Assembly (NCBI GenBank): GCA_937906455.1
Contig: CALCYT010000012.1
Span: 1-64,000 of the forward strand
DNA: 64,000 bases
Reading direction: 5' to 3'
Source: an uncultured Bacteroidales bacterium
Lineage (GTDB): Bacteria; Bacteroidota; Bacteroidia; Bacteroidales; F082
Each line of letters opens with the position of its first letter. Position 1 is the first letter of the stretch. The notes under the pieces are model-generated. The model worked only from the letters and a program-made list of their open reading frames with translations, was not told where the DNA came from and searched no databases. Shown in pieces: positions 17,663 to 25,768 of this stretch. Position numbers and translations under genes: made by a program.

Positions 17663-18507
17663 TTTTTAGGTTGATATAGTTTTAACAATGATGATTTATC
17701 TTCTTCTCTTATGTATATCAGGTTGGAAATAAGCCATCCTGAATTATAGCCGTTTCTGTTAAACCACGACACCTCGAAATACCAATTTTTTATCTGGAAG
17801 ACGTGGAATTTCACCTTATCCACGTGATCGAATTTCAGATTGCCTTGTTTCACTTCGTAGAAAAACAGGGTGAGATAGTCGGTCGTATAATCTGATGAGG
17901 CGTAGTACTCAATGATTTGCGGGTTGTTGAAAGCCTTGTAGATGTTCATGAAGTCGAGCTCATGGCTCATCGGATGAAGGAAGTGTTTCTCGCGTTCAGT
18001 CATTTCTCCTTGAGGGAACATTTTCTGAAACTCGGAGAAAAACACGTTGGTTATCACCCATTTGGAGCCAAGACCTTCTTTTTCGATGGCCATGATGAGG
18101 CTTATGTCAACGATTTTACCTTTCCATTTGAATTTCGCAGTCACTTCCGAGAACCAGTCGCCCCCAAGAAATTCAAAGTACTGTATGTGGTTTTTCGTCA
18201 GGTCTTCGATGAAATACTCACCGAGGGCGCCGTTAGTACGCGGGTTGTCGAAGTCAAACAACAAAGGCAAGGTCTCTTGTCTTTTCTTGGCACTATGGTA
18301 GTCGGGGTTGTCGGGATAAAGTTTCTTTCCGTAGCTGTCTTCCTCGTAGTTGAAGCGATGTATAAACTGTCCCATTTGCTTTGTCATGGCATACAGGACC
18401 CGTTCATCCATTTGGCTTCCGCCTATGTCGCCAAATGATTGTGCGTTGACTTTAAAAGATAGTGCCAGCATCAGCACCGGCACTATTATTTTCGCCCGCT
18501 TGCCCAT
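17659..18507 (-). CDS. Secreted protein of unknown function
   Basis: The protein has about 282 residues with a signal peptide (LMLALSFKVNAQ). Conserved-looking parts are SQMDERVLYAMTKQMGQF, a central IEKEGLGSKWVITNVFF and the block HPMSHELDFMNIYKAF, which I recall from other uncharacterised Bacteroidota exported proteins. The ATG at 18507 is preferred to the GTG one codon upstream. The gene is third in a four-gene operon, 15 bases or fewer from its neighbours, and its last bases overlap the start of the leucine-rich repeat gene (ATGA). No known domain was recognised. Confidence 0.7.
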   Translation of the reverse strand: MGKRAKIIVPVLMLALSFKVNAQSFGDIGGSQMDERVLYAMTKQMGQFIHRFNYEEDSYGKKLYPDNPDYHSAKKRQETLPLLFDFDNPRTNGALGEYFIEDLTKNHIQYFEFLGGDWFSEVTAKFKWKGKIVDISLIMAIEKEGLGSKWVITNVFFSEFQKMFPQGEMTEREKHFLHPMSHELDFMNIYKAFNNPQIIEYYASSDYTTDYLTLFFYEVKQGNLKFDHVDKVKFHVFQIKNWYFEVSWFNRNGYNSGWLISNLIYIREEDKSSLLKLYQPKK

Positions 18508-18525
18508 CACCTAAGTGCAGATACC

Positions 18526-19110
18526 TTATTTAAGTGTTGTTTCTTTCACGCGCATGTCGCCGAGCAAAACGTCCCAGAATCCCACCAAACGCCCACCGAT
18601 TTGTGTCTCCTTGCGGTTCACATAAACGGTGATGTCTTTCTTCGTGGTGTCCTGATACACAAGTTTTCCCTCGGCGTCATATCCTTTAAATGTCTGGAAA
18701 ATGGTGATGACACCGACATACGTGCCGTCAGGTTGTCGTTGTAAATCAGAGACATACTGAATTTTATACCAGTCTATCTCAACGCGGTCATAGTTGAGGC
18801 GCATCAGTCTCTCGAGATATTGGCGCACCTTGTAATATTCCACTTTTGTCTTTGACAGAGACGACACGCCGATTTCCGAGTCGGAGGCGAAAAGCTCCAC
18901 TGCGCGGTCTATGACTCTGTTTGCCTCGCTCCACGGAGTATTCTTGGCACCAATGAGCTTGATGTATTTTGACAGGTCACGCACCTTCTCAAGTGCCAGA
19001 CTGTCAATGGCTTGCTTGCGTTCCGGACTGATTTCAGGCTCTTGGGCGAAAGCTTGATATCCTGCTAAGGCAAAAAATGCGAATGCAATCGAAAACAATA
19101 GCTTTTTCAT
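18526..19110 (-). CDS. Secreted protein of unknown function, paralogous to LRR protein N-terminus
   Basis: The 194-residue protein carries a signal peptide ending in AFAQ. The mature part has two helices (IDSLALEKVRDLSKYIKLIG, read in parts) and a beta-rich half (RVEIDWYKIQYVSDLQRQPDG, then YVGVITIFQTFKG, DITVYVNRK and LGDMRV). The same order of helices, then an IDFFF or IDWYKI strand and a long beta sheet occurs at residues 20-180 of the leucine-rich repeat protein two genes downstream, suggesting a shared domain. Second gene of the operon. Confidence 0.65.
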   Translation of the reverse strand: MKKLLFSIAFAFFALAGYQAFAQEPEISPERKQAIDSLALEKVRDLSKYIKLIGAKNTPWSEANRVIDRAVELFASDSEIGVSSLSKTKVEYYKVRQYLERLMRLNYDRVEIDWYKIQYVSDLQRQPDGTYVGVITIFQTFKGYDAEGKLVYQDTTKKDITVYVNRKETQIGGRLVGFWDVLLGDMRVKETTLK

Positions 19111-19122
19111 ATTCTTTCTTGG

Positions 19123-19782
19123 TTATTTCTTGATTAATTCGAGTTCAGTAATCTTATTGTTGGCGTTATATTTGATGTTGTAGATACCGACGTTTATTGT
19201 TTTCTGGTCTTTCAGATAATTGAGGTAGTTTGATGCCGTCGTCGGTTTGTCGTAGTCGCCGAAGTTGTTGAGCCGGATGAGTACCACGGCATCTGGCGCC
19301 TCAAAGAGGTTCAGCGCCTGCTTGATGATGTCGTTGGCCGATGTCATGTCTTTGGCGTTGACTATCATTGTGAAATAGTCGGTGAGGTCGGTCTTGGGTT
19401 GGCTTTGCTCCTCCAACTCGCGGAGACGCTGCTCTTCGGCGATGCGACGCTCTTCCGCCAGACGTTTCTCCTCCGCTAAACGGTCTCTCTCCGCCAAGTC
19501 ATTGGCTATCTTGGCTTCTGCGCGCTCTATCATCTCCATGATTTCCGGATTTTTCGATGAGAAATCTGTCTCCTTAATCTCTTCCAGACGCGCCTGCTGC
19601 TCCTCTAAAGTCCATTCGGTCTCATCGTTGAGCAAGGCGTTCAAATCGCGCTCGGCTTGCTCCACCTTGACCTTGTACTCTTTCTTGGATAATTTTTTTG
19701 ACGAATTGCAACTTGTTGAGCCACAGATGGTTATGGCGGCTACCAAGGCAATCATTAGGATGTTTTTTAGCTGTTTTAACAT
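19123..19782 (-). CDS. Lipoprotein with coiled coil, function unknown
   Basis: The protein has 219 residues from the ATG at 19782; the frame is open 12 codons further, but this start gives a clean lipoprotein signal (MLKQLKNILMIALVAAITICGSTSC, read in parts; lipidated cysteine before NSSKKL). Residues 30-130 are a charged coiled coil with repeats of LAEERRIAEEQRL type. The C-terminal 85 residues form a small globular domain (FTMIVNAKDM, DAVVLIRLNNFGDYDKPTT). It leads the four-gene operon and could tether the other secreted products to a membrane. No family recognised. Confidence 0.7.
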   Translation of the reverse strand: MLKQLKNILMIALVAAITICGSTSCNSSKKLSKKEYKVKVEQAERDLNALLNDETEWTLEEQQARLEEIKETDFSSKNPEIMEMIERAEAKIANDLAERDRLAEEKRLAEERRIAEEQRLRELEEQSQPKTDLTDYFTMIVNAKDMTSANDIIKQALNLFEAPDAVVLIRLNNFGDYDKPTTASNYLNYLKDQKTINVGIYNIKYNANNKITELELIKK

Positions 19783-19815
19783 ATCGCTGTGATTTTTCCT
19801 TAATTTATAACAGTG

Positions 19816-19823
19816 CAAAAATA
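19816..19823 (-). promoter_or_regulatory. -7 promoter element for the envelope operon
   Basis: TATTTTTG followed by C on the minus strand lies 33 bases before the start of the coiled-coil lipoprotein gene. Confidence 0.5.
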
Positions 19824-19882
19824 ATAAATATTTTGATACAGAGTGTTTTTATTCAATATTTTTTAGCAATTTTGAAGTCGAA

Positions 19883-21577
19883 ATGAAGTATTATAACATC
19901 CCGATTTTTTTACCCGAACTCGCATGTCCGTTCCGATGCGTTTATTGTAACCAGTTTAGCATTACAGGAAAACAAAAACTGCCTGATATTCAAGAAGTTA
20001 AAAATACAATAGATAAATATCTTGATACTTTTAGGGAAGATGAACGGTTTGTTGAGGTGGCGTTTTTCGGCGGAAATTTCACGGGTCTGCCCGAAAAAAT
20101 GCAGGATGATTTTCTGAGAATAGTGCAGCCGTACCTTGAAAAAGGCGTGATAAACGGCGTCAGATGCAGCACTCGTCCTGATTATATCGATGAGAAAAGG
20201 GTTGAAACCTTGAAGAGTTTCGGGATTCGTAACATTGAACTCGGGGCACAAACGACAAATGATGACATCTTACGTAAATGTGGACGCGGACATACATTTA
20301 AAGATATAGAAAACGCCTCTCAAATCATTGTCAATGAGGGGATTACACTCGGTTTGCAGATGATGCTCGGCCTGCCGTTCGACAGCTTTGAGGATGATAT
20401 GCAGACCGCTCGTGACATCGTCGGATTAGGCGCAAAAGAGACGAGAATATATCCTTGTATCGTGGTGAAAGACACTGAGTTGGAACGACTTTATAAAAAT
20501 CATGAATATCAGCCGTTGTCGTTGGATGAGGCGGTCGAACAGTCGGCGACACTGTACGAATATTTCACTGAAAACGACGTGAAAGTGCTGCGTATCGGAC
20601 TTCACACCTCTGACGATTTGAACGGCGAGGCGTTTGTCGCAGGACCTTATCATAAAAATTTCGCTGAGATGGTCTTCAGTCGCGTCTGGAGTCATAAATT
20701 TGATAAAATCAAAGGCGACAAAACACTTGATTTTTTGCTTGAAGTGCCTGAAAATCAATTGAATCACGCGATAGGATATAAGGGTGAGAACAAGAAAAAA
20801 CTGGAAAAACGATATAAAAAGGTCGTCATTAGAAGTGATTCGTCATTGATACGCTTCGGTCGAAATGACATGTATGTCATAGCAAGCGCCACAATGCCTG
20901 AAGAAGCGAAGAAATCGCTCTCGAAAATGGGTGAAGTTTTGTGGCTCGAACCTTCCGACAAGGCTTATCCTTCCATATCTTCACACCCCGATATTTTCAT
21001 TTTTTGCCATAACGAAAGACAATGTGAATCAATAGTTTGCGCGGAAAATGTCCATATTGATTTCCCTGAAAACATTGATGTGGAAAAAGGCGAGAAACCT
21101 GTTGGTAAAAAATATCCCGAGACCTGTCATTATAATGCTGTCGGAGTTGGTAATATATTGATACATAATGCGTTATATACTGATTTTGCAATAAAAAACC
21201 TATATGGAAGAATATCAACAAAATCCGTGCAAATCAATGTGAATCAAGGATATACACGATGCAATTTGTTGGCGTTGAATGAGAGCAATTACATCACCTC
21301 TGATTTGGGCATCAAAAAAGTGCTGGAATGGTATAAGTTCAATGTCTTTTACGTTGACCCGCGTCAGATTGCGCTTCCCGGACAAAAATACGGCTTCTTC
21401 CCGGGCTGTTGCGGCTTGGTTGACGACAATCTCGTGGTGTGTGGTTCGGTCAGCCGATTGAAAGAATGTAAGGAATTACGCAAGTTTGTACGTCGTAATG
21501 GTATGAAAATAATCGAGTTATATAATGGCGACTTGATTGATGTCGGAAGCATTTTCTTTGTGCAATCCAAGGAATAA
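19883..21577 (+). CDS. Radical SAM (Elp3-like) protein fused to a DUF6873/GME-fold domain
   Basis: The 564-residue protein joins two domains. Residues 1 to about 330 are a radical SAM enzyme: CPFRCVYC at 15-22 binds the iron-sulfur cluster, FFGGNFTGL, STRPDYI and IELGAQTTNDDIL follow the Elp3-like pattern. Residues about 355-564 resemble the DUF6873 guanidino-group-modifying-enzyme fold seen in Firmicutes (SSHPDIFIF, YPETCHYNAVGVGNILIHN, NQGYTRCNLL, ITSDLGIKK, YGFFPGCCG, IDVGSIFFV). A near-consensus -7 element (CAATTTTG, 19867-19874) ends 8 bases before the ATG, so the transcript may be almost leaderless. Followed after 26 bases by a U32 peptidase that has its own promoter-like element. A role in RNA modification is an inference from the Elp3-like half. 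Confidence 0.75.
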   Translation: MKYYNIPIFLPELACPFRCVYCNQFSITGKQKLPDIQEVKNTIDKYLDTFREDERFVEVAFFGGNFTGLPEKMQDDFLRIVQPYLEKGVINGVRCSTRPDYIDEKRVETLKSFGIRNIELGAQTTNDDILRKCGRGHTFKDIENASQIIVNEGITLGLQMMLGLPFDSFEDDMQTARDIVGLGAKETRIYPCIVVKDTELERLYKNHEYQPLSLDEAVEQSATLYEYFTENDVKVLRIGLHTSDDLNGEAFVAGPYHKNFAEMVFSRVWSHKFDKIKGDKTLDFLLEVPENQLNHAIGYKGENKKKLEKRYKKVVIRSDSSLIRFGRNDMYVIASATMPEEAKKSLSKMGEVLWLEPSDKAYPSISSHPDIFIFCHNERQCESIVCAENVHIDFPENIDVEKGEKPVGKKYPETCHYNAVGVGNILIHNALYTDFAIKNLYGRISTKSVQINVNQGYTRCNLLALNESNYITSDLGIKKVLEWYKFNVFYVDPRQIALPGQKYGFFPGCCGLVDDNLVVCGSVSRLKECKELRKFVRRNGMKIIELYNGDLIDVGSIFFVQSKE

Positions 21578-21582
21578 TTTCT

Positions 21583-21590
21583 TATTTTTG
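21583..21590 (+). promoter_or_regulatory. -7 promoter element for the U32 peptidase gene
   Basis: TATTTTTG followed by C lies 13 bases before the TTG start at 21604, just after the end of the radical SAM fusion gene. Confidence 0.5.
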
Positions 21591-21603
21591 CAAAAAATTC
21601 GTC

Positions 21604-23529
21604 TTGAAAAAAATAGAGCTTCTGTCACCGGCAAAAAACCTCGAAGTGGGTATCGCAGCCATCAACCATGGTGCTGATGCGGTGTATATAGGCGGTCCGG
21701 GCTTCGGCGCGCGCGAGAAAGCGGGCAACAGCATCGGCGACATCGCTAAACTGTGCGACCATGCCGCCACTTACGATGCCAAAGTCTATGTGACGCTTAA
21801 TACCTTGTTGTTTGACAACGAGTTAGAACAAGCGCGCAAAATCGCTTGGGACTGCTACAATGCAGGTGTCGATGCCCTCATAGTGCAGGATATGGCACTT
21901 CTGATGATGGATATGCCACCGATTGCGCTGCATGCCTCCACACAATGCCATAACGCAACACCGGAGAAAGTGAAGTTTCTCGAAGACGTCGGATTTCAAC
22001 AAGTTGTACTTGCAAGAGAACTGAGTATCAATGAGATAAAGGAAATTAGAGCGAAAACCACTGTGCCATTGGAGTTCTTCGTGCATGGTGCCTTGTGCGT
22101 GAGCTACAGCGGACAGTGCTATCTGAGCCATGTCATCGGACATCGTTCCGCTAACAGGGGTGCCTGCGCACAGCCTTGCCGACTGAAATGGAATCTTGAG
22201 GATGAAGAGGGTAACACGTTGATAGCCAACCGTCATCTGCTGTCGTTGCGCGACATGAACAACTCAAAAAACATTGCGGAACTGATTGATGCCGGAATCA
22301 CTTCGTTTAAAATCGAGGGACGCCTCAAAGACGCTGATTATGTGAAGAATACGACGGCGTTTTATCGTCAGGCTCTTGACAAAATCATCGAGCGTCGCCA
22401 TGATTTGGAGCGTGCCTCTCGAGGTGTCTCAACACCTTCATTCGTTCCTAACCTCGAGAAATCGTTTTCGCGCGGATTTACTGACTATTTCATTTATGGA
22501 AGACAAAAAAACATTGATGCTCCGTTCACCCCAAAATCAATGGGAGAATATATCGGCGAGATCATCAAAATAAATGGTAAACGTGTGACTGTCAACTTGT
22601 TAGATGGAATCGCCCTTCACAACGGTGACGGCCTCTGTTTTCTGGATGAAAACAAAGAACTGCAAGGATTTAATGTGAATGGGATGGAAGGTAACGTGAT
22701 TTTGGCTTCATCACCTGTGTCGTCATTTCGACTGGAGCGCAACGAAGCGAAACGGAATGGGGAAATTCTCCAACAACGCAAGCTTTCGAGTAAAAAGGAT
22801 TTCTCGACTTCACTCCGTTCCGCTCGAAATGACAAATTATATCGCAATCTTGACATTGTCTGGCAGAAATCCGTTGAAAACTCCAACGGCAGCCGAAAAA
22901 TTGCAATCAAATTGCAAGCAACAGATGCCCTTGACGGTCTGCAACTATCAGCAATTGTTGGCGGTGACGTTTATGCAAGTGTTGAGATAAAATGCCCCAA
23001 AGACATCGCGAAAAATCCCGAGAAAGCGCTCGAAAACATCCGCACAAAGCTGTCGCAATGGGGTGACACAAAATTTTCTGTTGAATCGGTTGACATTGGT
23101 TTTCAACAGATTTATTTCATCCCGAATTCCGTTTTGGGAGAATTGAAACGCCAGTTGGTGACGAAATTGGAGAAATCGTTGATTGAACAGCATGTAGAGA
23201 CGCGACGTGCCAAGTCCGAACGGCAAACCATATCACAATCAAATTGTCCCGACACATCATTGTCGTTTTCTGCCAACGTCACCAATTCATTGTCTCGTCA
23301 ATTCTATGAAAATCATGGTGTTACGCATATTGAAGACGGTCTGGAAAAAACCATGCCATTTAGTGAAATAGTGGTGATGACAACGAAACATTGCATCCGA
23401 TATTCCAACGGATTGTGCGCCAAAGAAATCGGAAAACCTGCCACACCTTTATATATTAGCAACGAACACGGCCGTTTTCGTCTTGATTTTGATTGTAAAA
23501 ATTGTTGCATGAAGGTAGTCAATATTTAA
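21604..23529 (+). CDS. U32 family peptidase-like protein (RlhA/TrhP group)
   Basis: The 641-residue protein belongs to the U32 family, whose characterised members (RlhA, TrhP) work with prephenate-derived cofactors and iron-sulfur clusters in hydroxylation of 23S rRNA or tRNA. Diagnostic are ELLSPAKNLEVGIAAINHGADAVYIGG (read in parts) at the N-terminus and FFVHGALCVSYSGQCYLS with GACAQPCR, which supply the conserved cysteines. No in-frame ATG exists upstream, so translation probably starts at the TTG at 21604. Residues about 373-410 (bases 22722-22833) consist of a palindromic repeat inserted in frame (SSFRLERNEAKRNGE...LRSARNDK), which probably does not belong to the ancestral protein. C-terminal cysteine motif CKNCCMKV is present. 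Confidence 0.85.
   Translation: MKKIELLSPAKNLEVGIAAINHGADAVYIGGPGFGAREKAGNSIGDIAKLCDHAATYDAKVYVTLNTLLFDNELEQARKIAWDCYNAGVDALIVQDMALLMMDMPPIALHASTQCHNATPEKVKFLEDVGFQQVVLARELSINEIKEIRAKTTVPLEFFVHGALCVSYSGQCYLSHVIGHRSANRGACAQPCRLKWNLEDEEGNTLIANRHLLSLRDMNNSKNIAELIDAGITSFKIEGRLKDADYVKNTTAFYRQALDKIIERRHDLERASRGVSTPSFVPNLEKSFSRGFTDYFIYGRQKNIDAPFTPKSMGEYIGEIIKINGKRVTVNLLDGIALHNGDGLCFLDENKELQGFNVNGMEGNVILASSPVSSFRLERNEAKRNGEILQQRKLSSKKDFSTSLRSARNDKLYRNLDIVWQKSVENSNGSRKIAIKLQATDALDGLQLSAIVGGDVYASVEIKCPKDIAKNPEKALENIRTKLSQWGDTKFSVESVDIGFQQIYFIPNSVLGELKRQLVTKLEKSLIEQHVETRRAKSERQTISQSNCPDTSLSFSANVTNSLSRQFYENHGVTHIEDGLEKTMPFSEIVVMTTKHCIRYSNGLCAKEIGKPATPLYISNEHGRFRLDFDCKNCCMKVVNI
22722..22833 (+). repeat. 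Palindromic interspersed repeat inserted in frame in the U32 gene
   Basis: The 112-bp element begins with gtcatttcga and ends with the exact reverse complement tcgaaatgac. The arms stay similar further in: left arm agcgcaacgaagcgaaacgg then ggggaaattctcc, right arm reading outward agcggaacggagtgaagtcg then agaaatcc. This looks like the GTCATTTCGA-type intergenic repeat that I recall from several Bacteroidota genomes. Here it keeps the frame open across the whole element. Confidence 0.75.
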
Positions 23530-23537
23530 AAAATTTG

Positions 23538-23545
23538 TAAATTTG
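23538..23545 (+). promoter_or_regulatory. -7 promoter element for aspS
   Basis: TAAATTTG followed by C lies 27 bases before the aspS start at 23573. Confidence 0.5.
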
Positions 23546-23572
23546 CAATTTTATAGAAAATAAAAACAAACT

Positions 23573-25333
23573 ATGTTTAGAACTCATACATGTGGTGAAC
23601 TTCGCATGGCCAATGTTGGTCAGGAAGTTACTTTGAGCGGCTGGGTGCAGCGTGTTCGTGACAAGGGTGCCCTGCTGTGGATTGATTTGCGTGACAGATA
23701 TGGCATCACGCAACTGTTTATGCAAGAAGGAGTTAGCTCGGCTGAGACGATGAAGACAGCCCGTGAAATCGGACGAGAGTTTGTCATCCAGGCTAAAGGC
23801 GTCGTGGTGGAACGCGAGTCGAAAAACCCCAAGAACCCGACAGGCGACATCGAGCTGAAAGTTGAAAGCCTAAAGGTGTTGACTGCCTCCAAGGTGCCTC
23901 CATTCACCATCGAAGACGTCAGCGACGGCGGCGACGACATCCGCATGAAATACCGCTACCTCGACTTACGCCGTAACCCTATCAAGAACAATATCATTCT
24001 GCGTCATAAAATGGCACAGGAGGTGCGTAAGTATTTGTCGGACAACGGCTTTCTTGAGATTGAGACACCTTGTCTGATTAAATCGACACCTGAAGGCGCC
24101 CGTGACTTCGTGGTGCCGTCGCGCATGAACCCGGGCGAGTTCTACGCCCTGCCACAGTCGCCACAGCAGTTCAAGCAGCTCCTCATGGTGGCCGGCTTCG
24201 ACCGCTATTTCCAGATTGTGCGATGCTTCCGCGACGAAGACCTCCGCGCTGACCGTCAGCCTGAGTTCACACAGATCGACTGCGAGATGTCGTTTGTGGA
24301 GCAGGAAGATGTAATCAACATGTTCGAGGGCTTGGCAAAACACCTGTTCAAGACCATCAAAGGCATCGAGTTCGGCGATTTCCCGAGAATAACCTGGCAC
24401 GACGCAATGAAATATTACGGCAGCGACAAGCCCGACATCCGCTTCGGGATGAAGTTTGTGGAACTCAACGATGTGGCGAAAGGTCATGGCTTCTCGGTGT
24501 TCGACGAGGCCGAGCTGGTGGTAGCCATCAACGCTGAAGGCTGCGCCAACTACACCCGCAAGCAGACCGACGCACTCACGGACTTCGTGAAACGTCCGCA
24601 GGTGGGTGCCAAAGGCCTTGTCTATGTGAAATACAACGAAGACGGCACTATCAAGTCGTCGGTTGACAAGTTCTACACTCCTGAGGTTTTGAAGACATGG
24701 CTCGACAGATGTAACGCCAAACCTGGCGATATGCTGTTGATACTCAGTGGTAAAGCCATGCCGACGAGAGTTCAGATGAACGCATTGCGTCTCGAGATGG
24801 GCAACCAGCTCGGCTTGCGTGACCCTAAGGTGTATAAGCCATTGTGGGTCATCGACTTCCCGCTTTTGGAGTGGGATGAGGAAACACAACGTTTTTATGC
24901 TATGCATCACCCATTCACGGCACCGAAGCCTGAAGATGAGTATCTTCTCGACCAGCCGGAGAAATGGGGTGAGGTCCGTGCCAACGCTTACGATATCGTG
25001 CTTAACGGCACAGAGGTCGGCGGCGGCTCGGTGCGTATCCACGACAAGAACCTGCAGAAGAAGATGTTCCATACCCTCGGCTTCACCGACGAGAAGGCTC
25101 AGGAGCAGTTCGGCTTCCTGATGAACGCCTTCGAATACGGAGCACCGCCACACGCCGGTCTCGCCTTCGGCTTCGACCGTCTCTGCTCGCTCTTCGGCGG
25201 TCAGGACTCAATCCGCGACTTCATCGCATTCCCAAAGAATAACCAGGGACGCGATGTCATGGCGGAATCACCCTCGCCGATTGCACAGGAGCAGTTGGAT
25301 GAGTTGCAGATTAAACTTGATTTAAAGATTTAA
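23573..25333 (+). CDS. aspS: Aspartyl-tRNA synthetase
   Basis: The 586-residue class II synthetase charges tRNA-Asp. It has the N-terminal OB-fold anticodon-binding domain (THTCGELR, VTLSGWVQRVRDKG, DLRDRYGITQL), motif 2 RCFRDEDLRADRQPEFTQID, the bacterial GAD insertion around residues 290-400 and motif 3 GLAFGFDRLCSLFGG. Length matches bacterial-type AspRS. Whether it also charges tRNA-Asn depends on other genes not in this window. The codon usage is GC-richer than that of the four-helix-bundle gene that follows 16 bases later. Confidence 0.97.
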   Translation: MFRTHTCGELRMANVGQEVTLSGWVQRVRDKGALLWIDLRDRYGITQLFMQEGVSSAETMKTAREIGREFVIQAKGVVVERESKNPKNPTGDIELKVESLKVLTASKVPPFTIEDVSDGGDDIRMKYRYLDLRRNPIKNNIILRHKMAQEVRKYLSDNGFLEIETPCLIKSTPEGARDFVVPSRMNPGEFYALPQSPQQFKQLLMVAGFDRYFQIVRCFRDEDLRADRQPEFTQIDCEMSFVEQEDVINMFEGLAKHLFKTIKGIEFGDFPRITWHDAMKYYGSDKPDIRFGMKFVELNDVAKGHGFSVFDEAELVVAINAEGCANYTRKQTDALTDFVKRPQVGAKGLVYVKYNEDGTIKSSVDKFYTPEVLKTWLDRCNAKPGDMLLILSGKAMPTRVQMNALRLEMGNQLGLRDPKVYKPLWVIDFPLLEWDEETQRFYAMHHPFTAPKPEDEYLLDQPEKWGEVRANAYDIVLNGTEVGGGSVRIHDKNLQKKMFHTLGFTDEKAQEQFGFLMNAFEYGAPPHAGLAFGFDRLCSLFGGQDSIRDFIAFPKNNQGRDVMAESPSPIAQEQLDELQIKLDLKI

Positions 25334-25349
25334 AATTTAAGATTTAAAA
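25328..25349 (+). repeat. AT-rich short direct repeat left of the four-helix-bundle gene
   Basis: The end of aspS and the gap hold repeated gatttaaaa/tttaaga units that run into the TTG start of the next gene. A related AT-rich block lies on the other side of that gene. Confidence 0.5.
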
Positions 25350-25739
25350 TTGGCTAGTTATAAAAGATTTGAGGATTTACCAATTTGGCAGAAAGCTCGT
25401 TCTTTTTCAAAGAAAATTTTTGAAATTACTTTGGAGGACAAGTTTTCTAAAGAATTTAGATTATGTTCTCAAATTAGAGCGGCTTCTGGTTCAATAATGG
25501 ATAATATTGCTGAGGGCTTTGAAAGAAATGGAAATGGTGAATTTAAACAATTTTTATATATAGCCAAAGGTTCTTGTGGAGAAACAAGAAGTCAAATATA
25601 TAGAGCTTTTGATTATGGTTTTATATCTGAAAAACAGTTTGAAGAAGTGAAATCATTGTCAGAAGAAATATCCAAATCAATAAATAGTTTTATAGATTAT
25701 TTGAGTAATACAGAAATAAAAGGCACGAAATTTAAATAA
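25350..25739 (+). CDS. Four-helix bundle protein (S23/IVS family)
   Basis: The 129-residue protein matches the four-helix bundle family first found in intervening sequences of 23S rRNA genes: FEDLPIWQKARSFSKKI at the N-terminus, RAASGSIMDNIAEGFERNGNGEFKQFLYIAKGS in the middle (read in parts) and GETRSQIYRAFDYGFIS. The start is TTG at 25350; no ATG precedes the conserved N-terminus. The gene is much more AT-rich than aspS and pfkA and is bordered on both sides by AT-rich short repeats, so it appears to be a cassette inserted between two housekeeping genes. Members probably form pentamers; their biological role is unknown. Confidence 0.85.
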   Translation: MASYKRFEDLPIWQKARSFSKKIFEITLEDKFSKEFRLCSQIRAASGSIMDNIAEGFERNGNGEFKQFLYIAKGSCGETRSQIYRAFDYGFISEKQFEEVKSLSEEISKSINSFIDYLSNTEIKGTKFK

Positions 25740-25766
25740 TTTTGAATTTTGAATTTTGAATTAGAA
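25737..25766 (+). repeat. AT-rich heptad repeat right of the four-helix-bundle gene
   Basis: The stop codon is followed by units of gaattttg/aattttg repeated three to four times, then aattagaatt, ending just before the pfkA ATG. The units resemble the reverse complement of the block on the other side of the cassette. Confidence 0.6.
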
Positions 25767-25768
25767 TT

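Noticed and set aside
20855..20872. Second copy of the palindromic repeat in the radical SAM fusion gene (cttcggtcgaaatgac)
   Set aside because: Only one end matches, no opposite arm was found, and the residues (RFGRND) fit the protein without an insertion.
23966..25153. Long open frame of 395 codons on the minus strand inside aspS
   Set aside because: It is fully antisense to a clear aspartyl-tRNA synthetase; the protein has no recognisable domain and looks like a codon-usage shadow.
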